Positions 34,301-44,284 of a DNA stretch of 64,000 nt are shown here, piece by piece (the first letter of the stretch is position 1; each line of letters opens with the position of its first letter). Position numbers and translations under genes: made by a program. Origin of the DNA: Biomphalaria glabrata (taxonomy: Eukaryota; Mollusca; Gastropoda; Planorbidae); NCBI RefSeq assembly GCF_947242115.1, contig NC_074725.1, positions 11,108,511-11,172,510 of the forward strand, written 5' to 3'. The notes beneath the pieces were generated by a model. The model saw only the letters and a list, made by a program, of their open reading frames with translations, was not told the DNA's origin and did no database searches.

Positions 34301-36903
34301 ATCTAATTGATACCAATAGTTGTATAAAAAAAAATTAGAAGAAAGGCCTCGCAGGCATCCATCAAATTGGGCCCAACATTTCGTAAGGATGGCCCTGCTT
34401 AGGGGTTGTCTAAATGTATACTCAAGGACTTCACTTCGCTTTAATAATAAGAAAGAAGTTTGAGTTTGTCTTCATGCATTTCGTTGACTGTCTACTTCTG
34501 TTGTTTCAGGTTGCGAGGTAGACGGCCAGTGCCACGATGTTGGCAACACATTCATTAAAGACTGCGTCATCTACACCTGTGAGAAATCATACAAAGGCAG
34601 TTTTAGTGTCTACACCTCTTCAGTCACAAGGATCTGTATGTTGCCTATAAAGTCATCTGTTTTAATATAAATACTCCTTGACAATAACGTAGACATCCTT
34701 CGCCCTAAAGGGCATCTCAAATATGATTTATTTGCTTAACAGAGAAAGGCTTGGGGTTGTATATTCAGTACAAATCAACATCAATAATCTAATATATAAA
34801 GCAGAAAGTTTGTCTGTATGTATGTATGTATGTATGTATGTATGTATGTATGCATGTATGTATGTATGTATGTATGTATGTATGTATGTATGTATGTATG
34901 TATGTATGTATGTATGTATATTTGTATGCATGCATGTATGTATGTATGTTTGTATGTATGTATGTATGTATGTATGTATGTATGTATGTATGTATGTATG
35001 TATGTATGTTTGTATGTATGTATGTATGTATGTATGTATGCTTGTATGTATGTATGTTCGGAATAAAAATCAAAACCGATTGACCAATCTTGATAAAACT
35101 TGGCATAAAAATTCCTTGGATCGTGGCGGAGACCGTAGTGCATGTTTAATGTCCCATCCACAACCGGAGGGCCCTAAAAATAGACAAAAGGTGTCTAATT
35201 GTATCTCTATTAAAGAACGAAACCTTTTAACATATCGGGTAAACCCGTTTTCACAGTAATTTAAATTGGATATGAATATGTCGGCCGAATGGGAACATTT
35301 TCCGAGTTTGACAGATGTAAATTCAATCCAGTAGATTAGTAATACCCAAACTAAGGCCCGCAGGCCGCGGTTCATATCCAGCTGGTACCATCATAAATCT
35401 AATATAATCTCTTTAAATTGTCACACTTACCTATATATCATTTGAAATATGTTTTAAGAATGACCAATACATACAAGTAGTCGCCTAGAACGGTCTAGAA
35501 TGTTTTTATCACTGGTCTAAGTCTTGTTTCTTTTTAATCAATTTTAATTTTTATAATTAAACTCCAAACCTTTAATGTCCAGTGCCTAATCTACTTCCCG
35601 TGAGTTATTTTCAGCCTTGAAGTGAAGCTAACCGACAGCTCTGAACATCTGCGCATAATGCTTACTAAAAATCACATCACCATTGGCGGTAATGCTTTTT
35701 ATTTTAAAGTGAATATCATGAACTATACGTATCGATAGTCACAGACCCATCTTTCTCATTACAAAAAAGCTCACACACGAAATAAACATTGGTAAGTAAA
35801 ATCTGAGACAGATGCAAGAGGTCCTACTTGGTTCAAACCCTAATACTCCTGTTACTCCATGGACTTGTAGTTGTGAGTTGTGACGTAATCTTCCTCCATA
35901 CTTTACGGACACCTAGTGTAGGAAAAAGTGGGAAACTCTCATGGAATTGAGCTCAGACCAACCACGTGCTTCCGTGCATTCATCAAGAACTTTAAGACCT
36001 CCCTGTTTGAAGCTCATGTTTATTAGTTTGTCCGTGGAGTCTGGTAGCGCATGAGGCGCCCTGACCGCACTTCCCCGTGGTGGAGGCTGTCCAGGCCTGA
36101 GCAAGCTATTATAGCACAGTGCAGGACAGGTCACTGTACTGTTGGCTCATATTTCTCACGGCTATGGCCAAATTTCGATTCACGGTGCCCCCGCTGCGGG
36201 TAAGAAGAGGAAACCGTGCAGACTTACTGATCTCCGCCTTGACAGGTCTGGGAAACCAAAAATTCTCGACCTGTATGGCGACGTGTATGCATTACGCAAG
36301 ACAGCAGAGTTTCTGTCCAGGGCTTTTGCAAGAGAGGATTTGAGCCTCTCAAGCCGTCACTCAAATGCAGTTTGATGAAGATGATTAGTTTTTTTTTTAA
36401 ACTATTTGTTTTATGTCTATGAAGGCTCGAGTCGGCCTAAGAGTAAAGTCCTTGACTTTCAAACTGGAAGATCTCGGGATCAAATCTTGGTGAAGATTGT
36501 GATTTTGATTTTTGGCATTCTTAGGACGTACCAGAGTTCACCCGACTCTAAAATATACATGACATTAGTCGGGGAAAGTAAAGGTAACCACAAGACATCG
36601 ATAGAAACTGATTACCTTTACCTCATCTGCCCTATTGATCGCACGGTCTTTTATGTACTCATGACACCAGGGACCTTCATTATATTTGTTAAGGGTGCTT
36701 TCCAAATTACGTTTTTATTATTCTCATTATTTATCTTTTTTGTTTCAGTGTGCCAGGATATTAACGGAGTCTGTCGTAGACCAGGGACAACTTTCAAGTA
36801 CAGTGCTCACGGGAGAATTTACAACAATTGTAAATGTTCTGTCCAAGGCTCCTATAGGAGCTACAGCTGTACCCCAGAACCAGGAGAATATTACTGGCAC
36901 TAA
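31333..36903 (+). CDS. gene A: secreted three-module cysteine-rich protein
   Basis: Five exons: 31333-31341, 32336-32393, 32497-32613, 34510-34635 and 36749-36903 (465 nt, 154 residues). Exons 1-2 give a signal peptide (MKMLAVLVCLSVFW, then VINAAPSG). Exons 3-5 each encode one cysteine module, joined by phase-1 introns: module 1 C-x20-C-x4-C, module 2 C-x5-C-x10-C-x4-C, module 3 C-x6-C-x18-C-x-C-x10-C. Gly and Phe positions ('ANGYRFQDGSIF', 'RRPGTTF') and the C-x-C recall half VWC domains, but I cannot name the family. The same plan recurs in genes B and C. Function unknown; an extracellular, disulfide-rich role is inferred. The second ATG (31339) is an equally possible start. Converges on gene B. 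Confidence 0.78.
32336..32393 (+). CDS. gene A exon 2 (signal peptide)
   Basis: Acceptor 'atttcag', donor GTAAAT, 58 nt, phase 0 in and phase 1 out. Hydrophobic core LAVLVCLSVFWVV. Confidence 0.78.
32497..32613 (+). CDS. gene A exon 3 (cysteine module 1)
   Basis: Acceptor 'atctcag', donor GTATGG, 117 nt, phase 1 to 1. 'SCIANGYRF' opens the module and 'CMKHKC' closes it. Confidence 0.8.
32936..33211 (+). mobile_element. tRNA-derived SINE, family 1
   Basis: Head 'gcgcggtggctgagcagtaa', B box 'gggttcgaatcc', complete body. In intron 3 of gene A. Confidence 0.87.
33300..33645 (+). mobile_element. LINE 3' end with a degraded zinc-finger tail
   Basis: Frames in this stretch read 'SNWLLAASERDSWRSLTKAA' and, farther on, 'ARDAGK' and 'GLHSHLKHC'. 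This is the pattern of the C-terminal end of a LINE ORF2 with a C2H2-like finger. Frames are broken. In intron 3 of gene A. Confidence 0.6.
33650..34500. other. gene A intron sequence, one MITE-like stretch
   Basis: About 34058-34400 ('agggcaggg ccggcctta' to 'gatggccctgctt') has partly complementary ends and may be a small MITE. The rest is AT-rich and unrecognised. Confidence 0.35.
34510..34635 (+). CDS. gene A exon 4 (cysteine module 2)
   Basis: Acceptor 'tgtttcag', donor GTATGT, 126 nt, phase 1 to 1. 'CEVDGQC' and 'CVIYTC'. Confidence 0.8.
34795..35390 (+). mobile_element. Helitron-like element with a (TATG)n core, copy
   Basis: Starts 'taatatataaagcagaaag', then about 245 bp of TATG repeats (34815-35058), then the body ('accaatcttgataaaac', 'gtggcggagaccgtag', 'cgggtaaacccgtttt') and the GC-rich 3' palindrome 'ggcccgcaggccgcgg'. 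Sister of 38125-38655. Non-autonomous; in intron 4 of gene A. Confidence 0.55.
35929..36385 (+). mobile_element. Jockey/I-like LINE 3' end
   Basis: Encodes pieces of the C-terminal CCHC-like region in broken frames and ends 'caagccgtcactcaaatgc' followed by a GAT-rich tail. Inverse copy at 63262-63625, shorter copy at 25505. In intron 4 of gene A. Confidence 0.75.
36420..36650 (+). mobile_element. old tRNA-derived SINE, family 1
   Basis: Recognisable body ('gaagattgtgattttgat', 'agttcacccgactc', 'tcggggaaagtaaag', 'ctcatctgccctat') with a decayed head. Close to the acceptor of gene A exon 5. Confidence 0.65.
36749..36903 (+). CDS. gene A exon 5 (cysteine module 3, stop)
   Basis: Acceptor 'tgtttcag', entry in phase 1, stop TAA at 36901-36903. 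Contains 'NNCKCSVQG' and a final Cys, then the tail 'PGEYYWH'. Confidence 0.82.
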
Positions 36904-36934
36904 ACTTTCTCAATAGTTCACAACATTGATTTGT

Positions 36935-36940
36935 AATAAA
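36935..36940 (+). promoter_or_regulatory. polyadenylation signal AATAAA of gene A
   Basis: AATAAA 32 bp after the stop, the only one nearby. Confidence 0.6.
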
Positions 36941-37099
36941 CGGAATTTTTTTTACAAAGCTTATATCAACTCACTCTGTCTGTCTGTCTGGTAAAAAATG
37001 TGTATAAGTTATCTCTCTCACAACCTTCCTACAGTCAGTAAATAATAAAGTTTAAAAAACTTCTCTATCGGTATTTTAAACAAGAGAGATATCAAAAAT

Positions 37100-37335
37100 A
37101 CTTTTAAAACAAGGTTGCAAAAACAGTTTGTGTGGAAACACAAACTCAAAATCGGCCCCCGAAGTGGTCCACCAAGGCAGGTAAAAGGATATCAGAATGA
37201 AATTCTATCAAAGACAAATGACAGAGAAGAATGTAGAAAGAAGGTTGACAGATCTTTTGTGGTGCCCAAATGGTCCAGCAGACCAAGGGATAGGTGAAAG
37301 TGAAGGTGAAGTTAGATGTGAACCTGGCGGAACTG
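37100..37335 (-). repeat. 'ggcccccgaa' element, copy without SINE
   Basis: Starts with the hairpin 'agtttgtgtggaaacacaaact' half-sites and 'cggcccccgaagtgg'. At about 37312-37332 'gtgaacctggcggaactgat' is the uninterrupted version of the SINE insertion site of the composite copies. Confidence 0.7.
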
Positions 37336-37428
37336 ATTTCATATAATGATTATCTTACTGATCATATTGTATTGTATTGGGCACTATAGGGTCAATCTCG
37401 TATTCAAAGCCTCATAAAAAACATTTCG

Positions 37429-37556
<128 letters not shown>

Positions 37557-37751
37557 ATAGTTAGTAAGATAGATCCCCATTCACATGTTTATAGAAATCA
37601 TTGCCAGTGGAGACAAGAACTAAATGTATTTGATTCACAGAACATCAAGTCTGTAGCTAGGGAAGGGAAGGGGAAGAGTAGGGTTGTTTTTTTAACCGAA
37701 TATATGTGTTCAACAAAAGGACGAAATAAAATAGTTTGAATTTCCTTTTCA

Positions 37752-37757
37752 TTTATT
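37752..37757 (-). promoter_or_regulatory. polyadenylation signal AATAAA of gene B
   Basis: AATAAA on the minus strand 55 bp past the stop. Confidence 0.55.
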
Positions 37758-37811
37758 CAATTGTTGCTTATTGATGTGTAGCTGGAATGACTGGTCACTG
37801 CATCCAAACGT

Positions 37812-37930
37812 CTAGGAAAGACAAGAGAGGGAGATGACCATTCCTTTCACTCCGCATTCACATCTCTTGTACTGTTTGTAAGGGAAGATTTCCCCGGGGC
37901 TTCGGCATACACCTTTGTCATCCATACAAC
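37812..37930 (-). CDS. gene B cysteine module 3 exon and stop
   Basis: Acceptor 'cccccag'-like ('tcctccccag'); 39 codons including TAG. Five cysteines, with the last three residues CLS before the stop. Confidence 0.78.
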
Positions 37931-38168
37931 CTGGGGAGGAATAACACACACACAAGCATAATATAGAAATACATAAATATATAATAAGGCGTGTCTTCGA
38001 GTCCGAAGATTAGTGAGGAATGCAGTATTTCCCATGGCTGCGCAGCCCCAGCTGTGACCTACATATTTTACCACACCCAAGGCAAGCATAACCATTGTCC
38101 GCAGGTGGAAATAAATATATTCTTTCTGATATATAAAGCAGAAAGTAAGGCGTATGTATGTATGTATG

Positions 38169-38202
<34 letters not shown>

Positions 38203-41200
38203 TGTATGTATGTATGTATGTATGTATGTATGTGTGTATGTGTGTGTGTGTGTGTGTATGTCCCGCATAGAAATCAAAACCATTTGATCAATCTTGATAA
38301 AACTTGGAATAAATGTTCCTTCAATCATGGCGGAGACCGTAGAGTATGTTTAATGTCCCACCCACAACCGGGATGCTCTAAAAATAAAAAAAAATACCTA
38401 AATATATCTGTATTAAAGGACGAAATTTTTTTTAACAAATCGGGTAAATCCATTTTTACAGTATTTTATATTAGATATGAATATATCGTCTGAATGGGTA
38501 AACCCAATATGACACTCTACTTTCATTTTGGTGGCAAAATATAGAAAATGATAAGGAAAATATTGCCATGTTTGACTTAGATCTACATTCAATCCATTAG
38601 ATCAGTAATATCAAAACAAAGGCCCGCAGTCCGCGAGTAATAGCCGTCTAGTATATATATAAATTCTAGATCTCTAACAATTTTTATTTTACTTGACTGA
38701 TCCAAACTAATTGATATAAATACATTTAATAAAAAGCTTTTATCTTTTTTTTAAAGTTTTTTTTTAATTTTGCTTGTTACTTTTGTGAGTTCTAGTTCGT
38801 GGTTGTGAAATAGCCTGTGCTTGCGTGTGTGCAGCTTTCTTTTACAATAAAGTTCTAGTTTAAATTAATTAATTTTTTAAACTTACTGGCCTGGAAGTAC
38901 TCAATTTCAAATGTTAGGTAACCACTATTATCTTTTTGAACGCATTTAAATTGCTTGCACTGATTGTTAATGACCTCACCCGGAGGATAACATTTATTTT
39001 TAAAAAGACAACCTGCAAAAAAAAAAAAGAAGAAAAAATTTTTGTAAAAAAAAAAGTATTGATATTTTAAGAACATATATAATGGACCCAGAATTGTTAT
39101 CTAGTACTGATATTCTTTGCGCTCGTCGTCCAGATAATGTAGAGATTTGCTTGGTCTCGGTGGCTGCCTGGTCGAGAATGCGCTCCGACTTTCATCACCA
39201 TGATGGTGCAGAGATTAAGCACCATAGTATTTTGAGTGCCCTTGATATGCTCATTGTACTGACCTCAATGTTCTGAGGTTCGAACCTAGTCTGCCTCTAT
39301 CCCTTGCGGAGTTCTGGCCTAGTAAAGTCTTCAGGTCATGTCAAGTTGTCAGGTCATGTCAAGTCAAGTCTTCAGGTCATGTCAAGTTGTCAGGTCATGT
39401 CAAGTTTTCAGGTCATGTCAAGTCTTCAGGTCATGTCAAGTCTTCAGGTCATGTCAAGTTGTCAGATCATGTCAAGTTGTCAGGTCATGTCAAGTCAAGT
39501 CTTCAGGTCATGTCAAGTTGTCAGGTCATGTCAAGTCTTCAGGTCATGTCAAGTCTTCAATTCAGGTCATGTCAAGTCTTCAGGTCATGTCAAGTCTTCA
39601 GATCATATCAAGTCTTCAGGTCACGCCAAGTTGTCATGTCACGTCTTGTTACGTCAATTTGCCTGTTCTTGTCAATTGTCAGGTGGTAGTAAAGTCCATT
39701 CGCCAGGCCAAGTCTGGCTGTCAGGCCAAGTCAGGCTGTCAGGCCAAGTCAGACTGTCAGGCCAAGTCAGGCTGTCAGGCCAAGTCAGACTGTCAGGCCA
39801 AGTCAGGCTGTCAGGCCAAGTCAGGCTGTCAGGCCAAGTCAGGCTGTCAGGCCAAGTCAGACTGTCAGGCCAAGTCAGGCTGTCAGGCCAAGTCAGGCTG
39901 TCAGGCCAAGTCAGACTGTCAGGCCAAGTCAGACTGTCAGGCCAAGTCAGACTGTCAGGCCAAGTCAGGCTGTCAGGCCAAGTCAGACTGTCAGGCCAAG
40001 TCAGGCTGTCAGGCCAAGTCAGGCTGTCAGGCCAAGTCAGACTGTCAGGCCAAGTCAGGCTGTGTCTGACTGTCAGGCCAAGTCAGGCTGTCAGGCCAAG
40101 TCAGACTGTCAGGCCAAGTCAGGCTGTCAGGCCAAGTCAGGCTGTCAGGCCAAGTCAGGCTGTCAGGCCAAGTCAGGCTGTCAGGCCAAGTCAGACTGTC
40201 AGGCCAAGTCAGGCTGTCAGGCCAAGTCAGGCTGTCAGGCCAAGTCAGGCTGTCAGGCCAAGTCAGGCTGTCAGGTTATATTTCAAGTCAAGTCGTCTTA
40301 TCTTATTTTGTACAATACAGACATAACTTAAAAAAAAAAAAGAAAATGATTACATTCTATCAGGGAGGTTAAAGTCACCCATGATAAAAAAAAAAACTGC
40401 CTTTTTATTTTTTTCTTTAAGTATTGAAAGTTGACTACATATACTCCAAGCTGGAATGTGCAGGTCTGTAGATACTGCCTACTATTAGAGATGTTAGGGT
40501 GGTGTCTAGTTTACGAAATGTTGGTTCAATATTCTCGAAGTTACGTAAAGTCATTTCTTCTGATATTAGGGTTTTTTTTTCATTGCTAACAGATCAAGTC
40601 AAATCGTTTGATCATGTGAAGTCGTCAAGTTATGTCAAGTCGTCAAGTCATGTCAAGTCGTCAAGTCATGTCAAGTCGTCAAGTCATGTCAAGTCAAGAG
40701 GTCTCAGGCTTGGGTGTCACAGAGAGTTTTCGATGCTCCCGTTTTTGTTTTTTTTTTTTACAAAAAGGAATCAATGCTGATCGCTAGATGTTCTCATGAG
40801 CTGAAAGATAAATTGAGCCATTACGTCATTAGTCCCACAGACCGCTGAGTCTGAACAGAAAACAGTTTACTTCTTACTACTGTCCATACTACGTGAGACA
40901 ACAAGTAACTATCTTTCATCTACATACATTGGACTTTTTTTATCATCGGGTCAAGCTTCTGTAAATACAAAGATAAATTCACCACCCGATTCCTTTCTAA
41001 CAATTAGAAATTTCAAAAACTGTATTAGATAAGCATTTTTACTATACCTCTATTTAATTCTTACCCTCGTGGAAACAAAAATCTGAGTATGTGGCTCAAC
41101 AAACAGGATGGACAGGGATCTCGAAAACGAATCTAACAATATTCTTACAAAATTGAAAATTTCTAGCTCGTTGGCCAAACTTTGGAAACTCTAGTTTGAC

Positions 41201-44010
41201 CGTTATAATTTTTCAACTAAAAAAATGAAATAAATTAAATTTGGCTAAAGAAGTAGAGTTTGCCGTTTCTGTAGCAATTGTGGTTTTACAGGGTGGGGTC
41301 GCTAGCCCCACGTCAAACCCTCCTCCTTTCTCATCCGGGCTTGGGACCGGCAGATGGACTAGCCAAGCCATTGGACAAAAATTGGACAAAAATATACCTT
41401 CTCAACACAATCGTCATTCCAACTGCTACACATGCGAGACATGGAAGTCATCTGTCAAAATTGAGAAAAGACTAAATGTGTGGCTCAACAAAAATGGCTG
41501 AGACGGATTTTGGGAGTAAGTTACACAGATCGGGTCTCAAACAAGGAAATTCTATTCCGAACTGGGAGTCGAACACTTAGTGAAGTTGTGACAGAGCGTC
41601 GCATGAAGTTTGTGGGACATGCTTTACGACAAAAGGAATTACGCACACCAAGAGTTGCGACAACATGGAGGCCAATACGAGGAAAGCGCAAACAGGGACG
41701 TCTTCGTATTACTTGGCGACACACCTTCATGGAGGACCTCAGAACAGTGGACACCAGGTGGCAGGAGGCTTCAGACATTGCCGATGACAGATCTTTATGG
41801 AGACAGCTTGCCGCCCAATGCGCCGAACGGCGCGGGAGGACCTAAGTTAAAGTAAGAAAAGTTGAAAATATTTACGCATGTATTCAAGAATTTAATAAAT
41901 TAATGTTCAGGAACTATATGTCAGGAACATTTTGCGCACCTTCGAAATCTAGATGTAATGGTCCATCATTGGAATATTATAAAGTCTAGTAGATTTATAC
42001 ATTTGCTTAATCAGGATTCTTACTCCCGGGGGGGGGAGGGGAATTGGGCGTGGTAAAATATGTCTGAATCAGCCAGGAAAACCAACGACTTAGCAGAGTT
42101 TATTTCCGGTTTCCAGTCTAATATAATATATAAATCTATGAAGTAGACTTAGGGGGAAAAAATCGCTTTAAAAATATGGAATTTGTGTGATTAAAAAAAA
42201 AATGCTCTAAATGTAGAATGCGGCCTTTTTTGGGAAATACTGAAAATAAAATACAACCATTATTAATGAGCATCTAGAAAATAAAAGGAACATGTACAAA
42301 ATTTCATGCGGATACGTACGTGTCTCACCTGTTACACATGAATGATTTAAAGCTATATGCAGAGAACGAGTAAAATTTACACACCTTAATTAAAACAATA
42401 AAACGCTTTAGTGACGATATATGCATGTCTTTTGGCTTGGATAAGTGTGGTATCATAAGCATAAAAAGGCAAGGCAGCCAACACCAACATTGTATTTGAA
42501 GGCATCGAAGAACTGAACTCTGCCTCCCTTTATAAAGATCTTGGAATTAACCAGAATGCCACGATAAACCATAAAAAATTAAAAGAGGAATTCCTTGGCA
42601 AATACATGCAGAGTGTAAATAAAATTCTCAACACAAAACTGTCTGGAAGTAACCTCATCACGGCTAAAAATAGCTGGGCCGTCCCAGTGCTCCTTTACAT
42701 GTTCAGTGTCATCAAATGGACAGATACCGACCTACATGACATTGACAAACTCACGAGGAAATTACTAACCAAATTTCGATCTTTGCATCCCAAGTCCTCC
42801 ACCATAAGGTTATACCTGCCCAGGAAGGATGGAGGCCGTGGATTGCAGAACATCTTCAATCTGTGTAAGACGCAAGATTCAAAAATACGAAAATACGACT
42901 AAGATTCAACCCTCTCTAAACCTAAACAATGTTGATGTTAATGTCGGTTTGGATGACGTAGGGCCTGAGATTCGCCAATTGGGAAAAAAAACACTCCCGG
43001 CTTTATTATATGGGGACAACATTGACAAGGCTGCTTCCTTATCATGGCTCAAAGCTGGTCATCTCTACCCTGAAACTGAAGGCTTTGTTACAGCAATACA
43101 GGACAGAGTAATTAGGACAAAAAATTACGAGAAACATATCCTGAAACTCAATATTGATGACAAATGCCGAAAATGTGGAAATGTGGGTGAGTCAATTGAA
43201 CACATAATGGCAGGATGTTCAGCCCTATCGGAATATGCCTGCCTAGGTTGCCACAACAAAGTTGCAAAGCTAATACACCAGCACTTGGCTTTGACACACA
43301 ATTTGATCGGTATGGATACTCCTCCTTACTACAAATACTCACCACAAGAGGTTCTCGAGTCTACGGATCATCTACTGTACTGAGAGAGGCCTATTTTGAC
43401 TGACAAAACGGTAGATTTTAATCGCCCTGATTTACTGCTCATCGATAAAAAAGAAAAAGCCGCTACAATTATTGACATCGCCGTACCACTATCTCTAAAT
43501 TTAAGAAAAACTGAGTTGGAAAAACAACGAAAATATGGGAACCATGGCTTGGAGATTAAGTAAGCGTTTTTTGGAAATTATCTAAAACAACAATATACCC
43601 CATTGTTATATCAACCGAGGGCATAATAACAAATGACCTCACAGATACATTCAAGGCCCTTGGCATTCCTAGGAACATTCTCGTTGCCTGTCAGAGGGCG
43701 GTACTTCTGCAGACCTGCCACATCACCAGAAAATTCCTCGGTGGAAACTGATAATTGGACTACGATGAATTTTGTTTCCCTTTAACGAAACTCGACCCTG
43801 GCTTCGCCAGAGAATGAATACTCGTTCTTTTATAATAATAATAATAATATAACCCTCGATATCCTGCCCCTACAGTGTTAATGAAAGTAGACTGACCTGC
43901 TTCAATGACCCTTGCTGTGCCGTGATCACAAACATACTTCATACAAGGTTTACCGTCTCTCTCAAAAGTCTGATTCTCTGCGTACACTTTGCCATCTATT
44001 TCACAGATTG
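37812..44010 (-). CDS. gene B: three-module cysteine-rich protein, 5' end not found
   Basis: Minus-strand exons 43897-44010 (114 nt), 38887-39012 (126 nt) and 37812-37930 (119 nt with stop TAG) join in phase 1. Module 1 is C-x19-C-x4-C ('ICEIDGKVY', 'CMKYVC'), module 2 C-x5-C-x10-C-x4-C ('CLFKNKC', 'CKQFKC'), module 3 C-x6-C-x14-C-x-C-x10-C ('CMDDKGVC', 'RCECGVKG'). Cysteine plan, exon phases and the 126-nt middle exon match genes A and C. No leader exon is visible in 44.0-46.5 kb, so the gene is partial, decayed at its 5' end, or uses the leader of gene C. A NQT sequon is in module 1. Intron 2 contains an R2-like LINE, an RTE-like end and large 18-bp arrays. Confidence 0.72.
38125..38655 (+). 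mobile_element. Helitron-like element with a (TATG)n core, copy
   Basis: Starts 'tgatatataaagcagaaag', (TATG)n at about 38153-38262, the same body as 35.09 kb, ends 'ggcccgcagtccgcgag...gccgtctag'. CTAG is the end expected of a Helitron. Confidence 0.55.
38887..39012 (-). CDS. gene B cysteine module 2 exon
   Basis: Acceptor 'tttgcag' after a long pyrimidine tract, donor GTAAGT, exactly 126 nt as in A and C. Confidence 0.78.
39312..39645. repeat. irregular 18-bp array (gtcatgtcaagtcttcag)n
   Basis: About 18 units with 'ttgtcag', 'ttttcag' and 'tcaagtc' variants. A related short array lies at 40585-40695. Confidence 0.93.
39690..40275. repeat. 18-bp minisatellite (tgtcaggccaagtcaggc)n
   Basis: About 32 units alternating 'aggc' and 'agac' variants. 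The unit length is divisible by 3 and stop-free in several frames, which creates open frames up to 340 codons. No conserved protein content. Confidence 0.96.
40585..40695. repeat. 18-bp array (aagtcatgtcaagtcgtc)n
   Basis: Four to five near-perfect units, a third block of the 39.3-40.7 kb array family. Confidence 0.92.
40960..41230 (-). repeat. dispersed repeat 'gctcgttggccaaac'
   Basis: Shares 'ctagctcgttggccaaac' and 'aactctagtttgaccg' with 50975-51130, 51370-51545 (opposite strand) and the sequence flanking the solo LTR at 55.8-57.06 kb. No coding content. Confidence 0.5.
41400..41860 (+). mobile_element. RTE-like LINE 3' end
   Basis: The frame at 41480-41845 contains '[20 protein letters not shown]', '[13 protein letters not shown]', '[13 protein letters not shown]' and '[10 protein letters not shown]', the C-terminal tail of RTE-type ORFs. 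The adjacent upstream frame ('[18 protein letters not shown]') is shifted by an indel. The source of the fragment captured in the Mutator-like MITE. Confidence 0.78.
42430..43755 (+). mobile_element. R2/R4-like LINE 3' half (RLE endonuclease type)
   Basis: Pieces in shifted frames. '[18 protein letters not shown]' and '[14 protein letters not shown]' lie after the reverse transcriptase. A CCHC-type finger reads '[13 protein letters not shown]...C', and a restriction-like endonuclease core reads '[11 protein letters not shown]...TIIDIAVP'. This set marks elements with a C-terminal restriction-like endonuclease (R2, R4/Dong, NeSL). It ends near a (TAA)n tail at about 43832-43850. Truncated and frameshifted; in intron 2 of gene B. 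Confidence 0.78.
43897..44010 (-). CDS. gene B cysteine module 1 exon
   Basis: Acceptor 'attttag', donor GTCAGT, phase 1 to 1, open for all 114 nt. 19 residues lie between the first two Cys. Confidence 0.72.
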
Positions 44011-44094
44011 CTAAAATGTTTAGATGAAATGTATCAATGGCGTATCTTGGGGGAAAGAGAAGATGTTCGGGGACCACCCTCTTCGTCGGTGGCA

Positions 44095-44280
44095 TAGCTA
44101 GGAATTAGCCATCATTTAGAAGCCGGGGCCTAACTTCTTTGGGGGCCCCTGCAGTTAGCGTAATATTTTATATTTATTGTAAAAAAAAACACTCTTTTGG
44201 GGGCACCCCTCATGTTGGGGCCCAGGGAAGAGTTTTAAATTCTCTCCCTCCCTAATCCCACCCTAGCTACGCCTCTCCTC
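44095..44280 (+). mobile_element. 'gggggcccc' MITE-like unit, copy 2
   Basis: Starts 'agctaggaattagcc', carries 'ctttgggggcccctgcag' and ends 'ccctagctacgcctctc'. Same unit as 15205-15370. Immediately upstream of gene B module 1. Confidence 0.6.
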
Positions 44281-44284
44281 TTCG

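Noticed and set aside
34723-35259. MYVC/HTYI repeat proteins
   Set aside because: TATG microsatellite read in several frames on both strands; same at 38.15 kb.
39304-40326. 340-codon open frame and two overlapping ones
   Set aside because: Produced by an 18-bp tandem array whose unit is divisible by 3; several frames are open at once and composition is purely repetitive.
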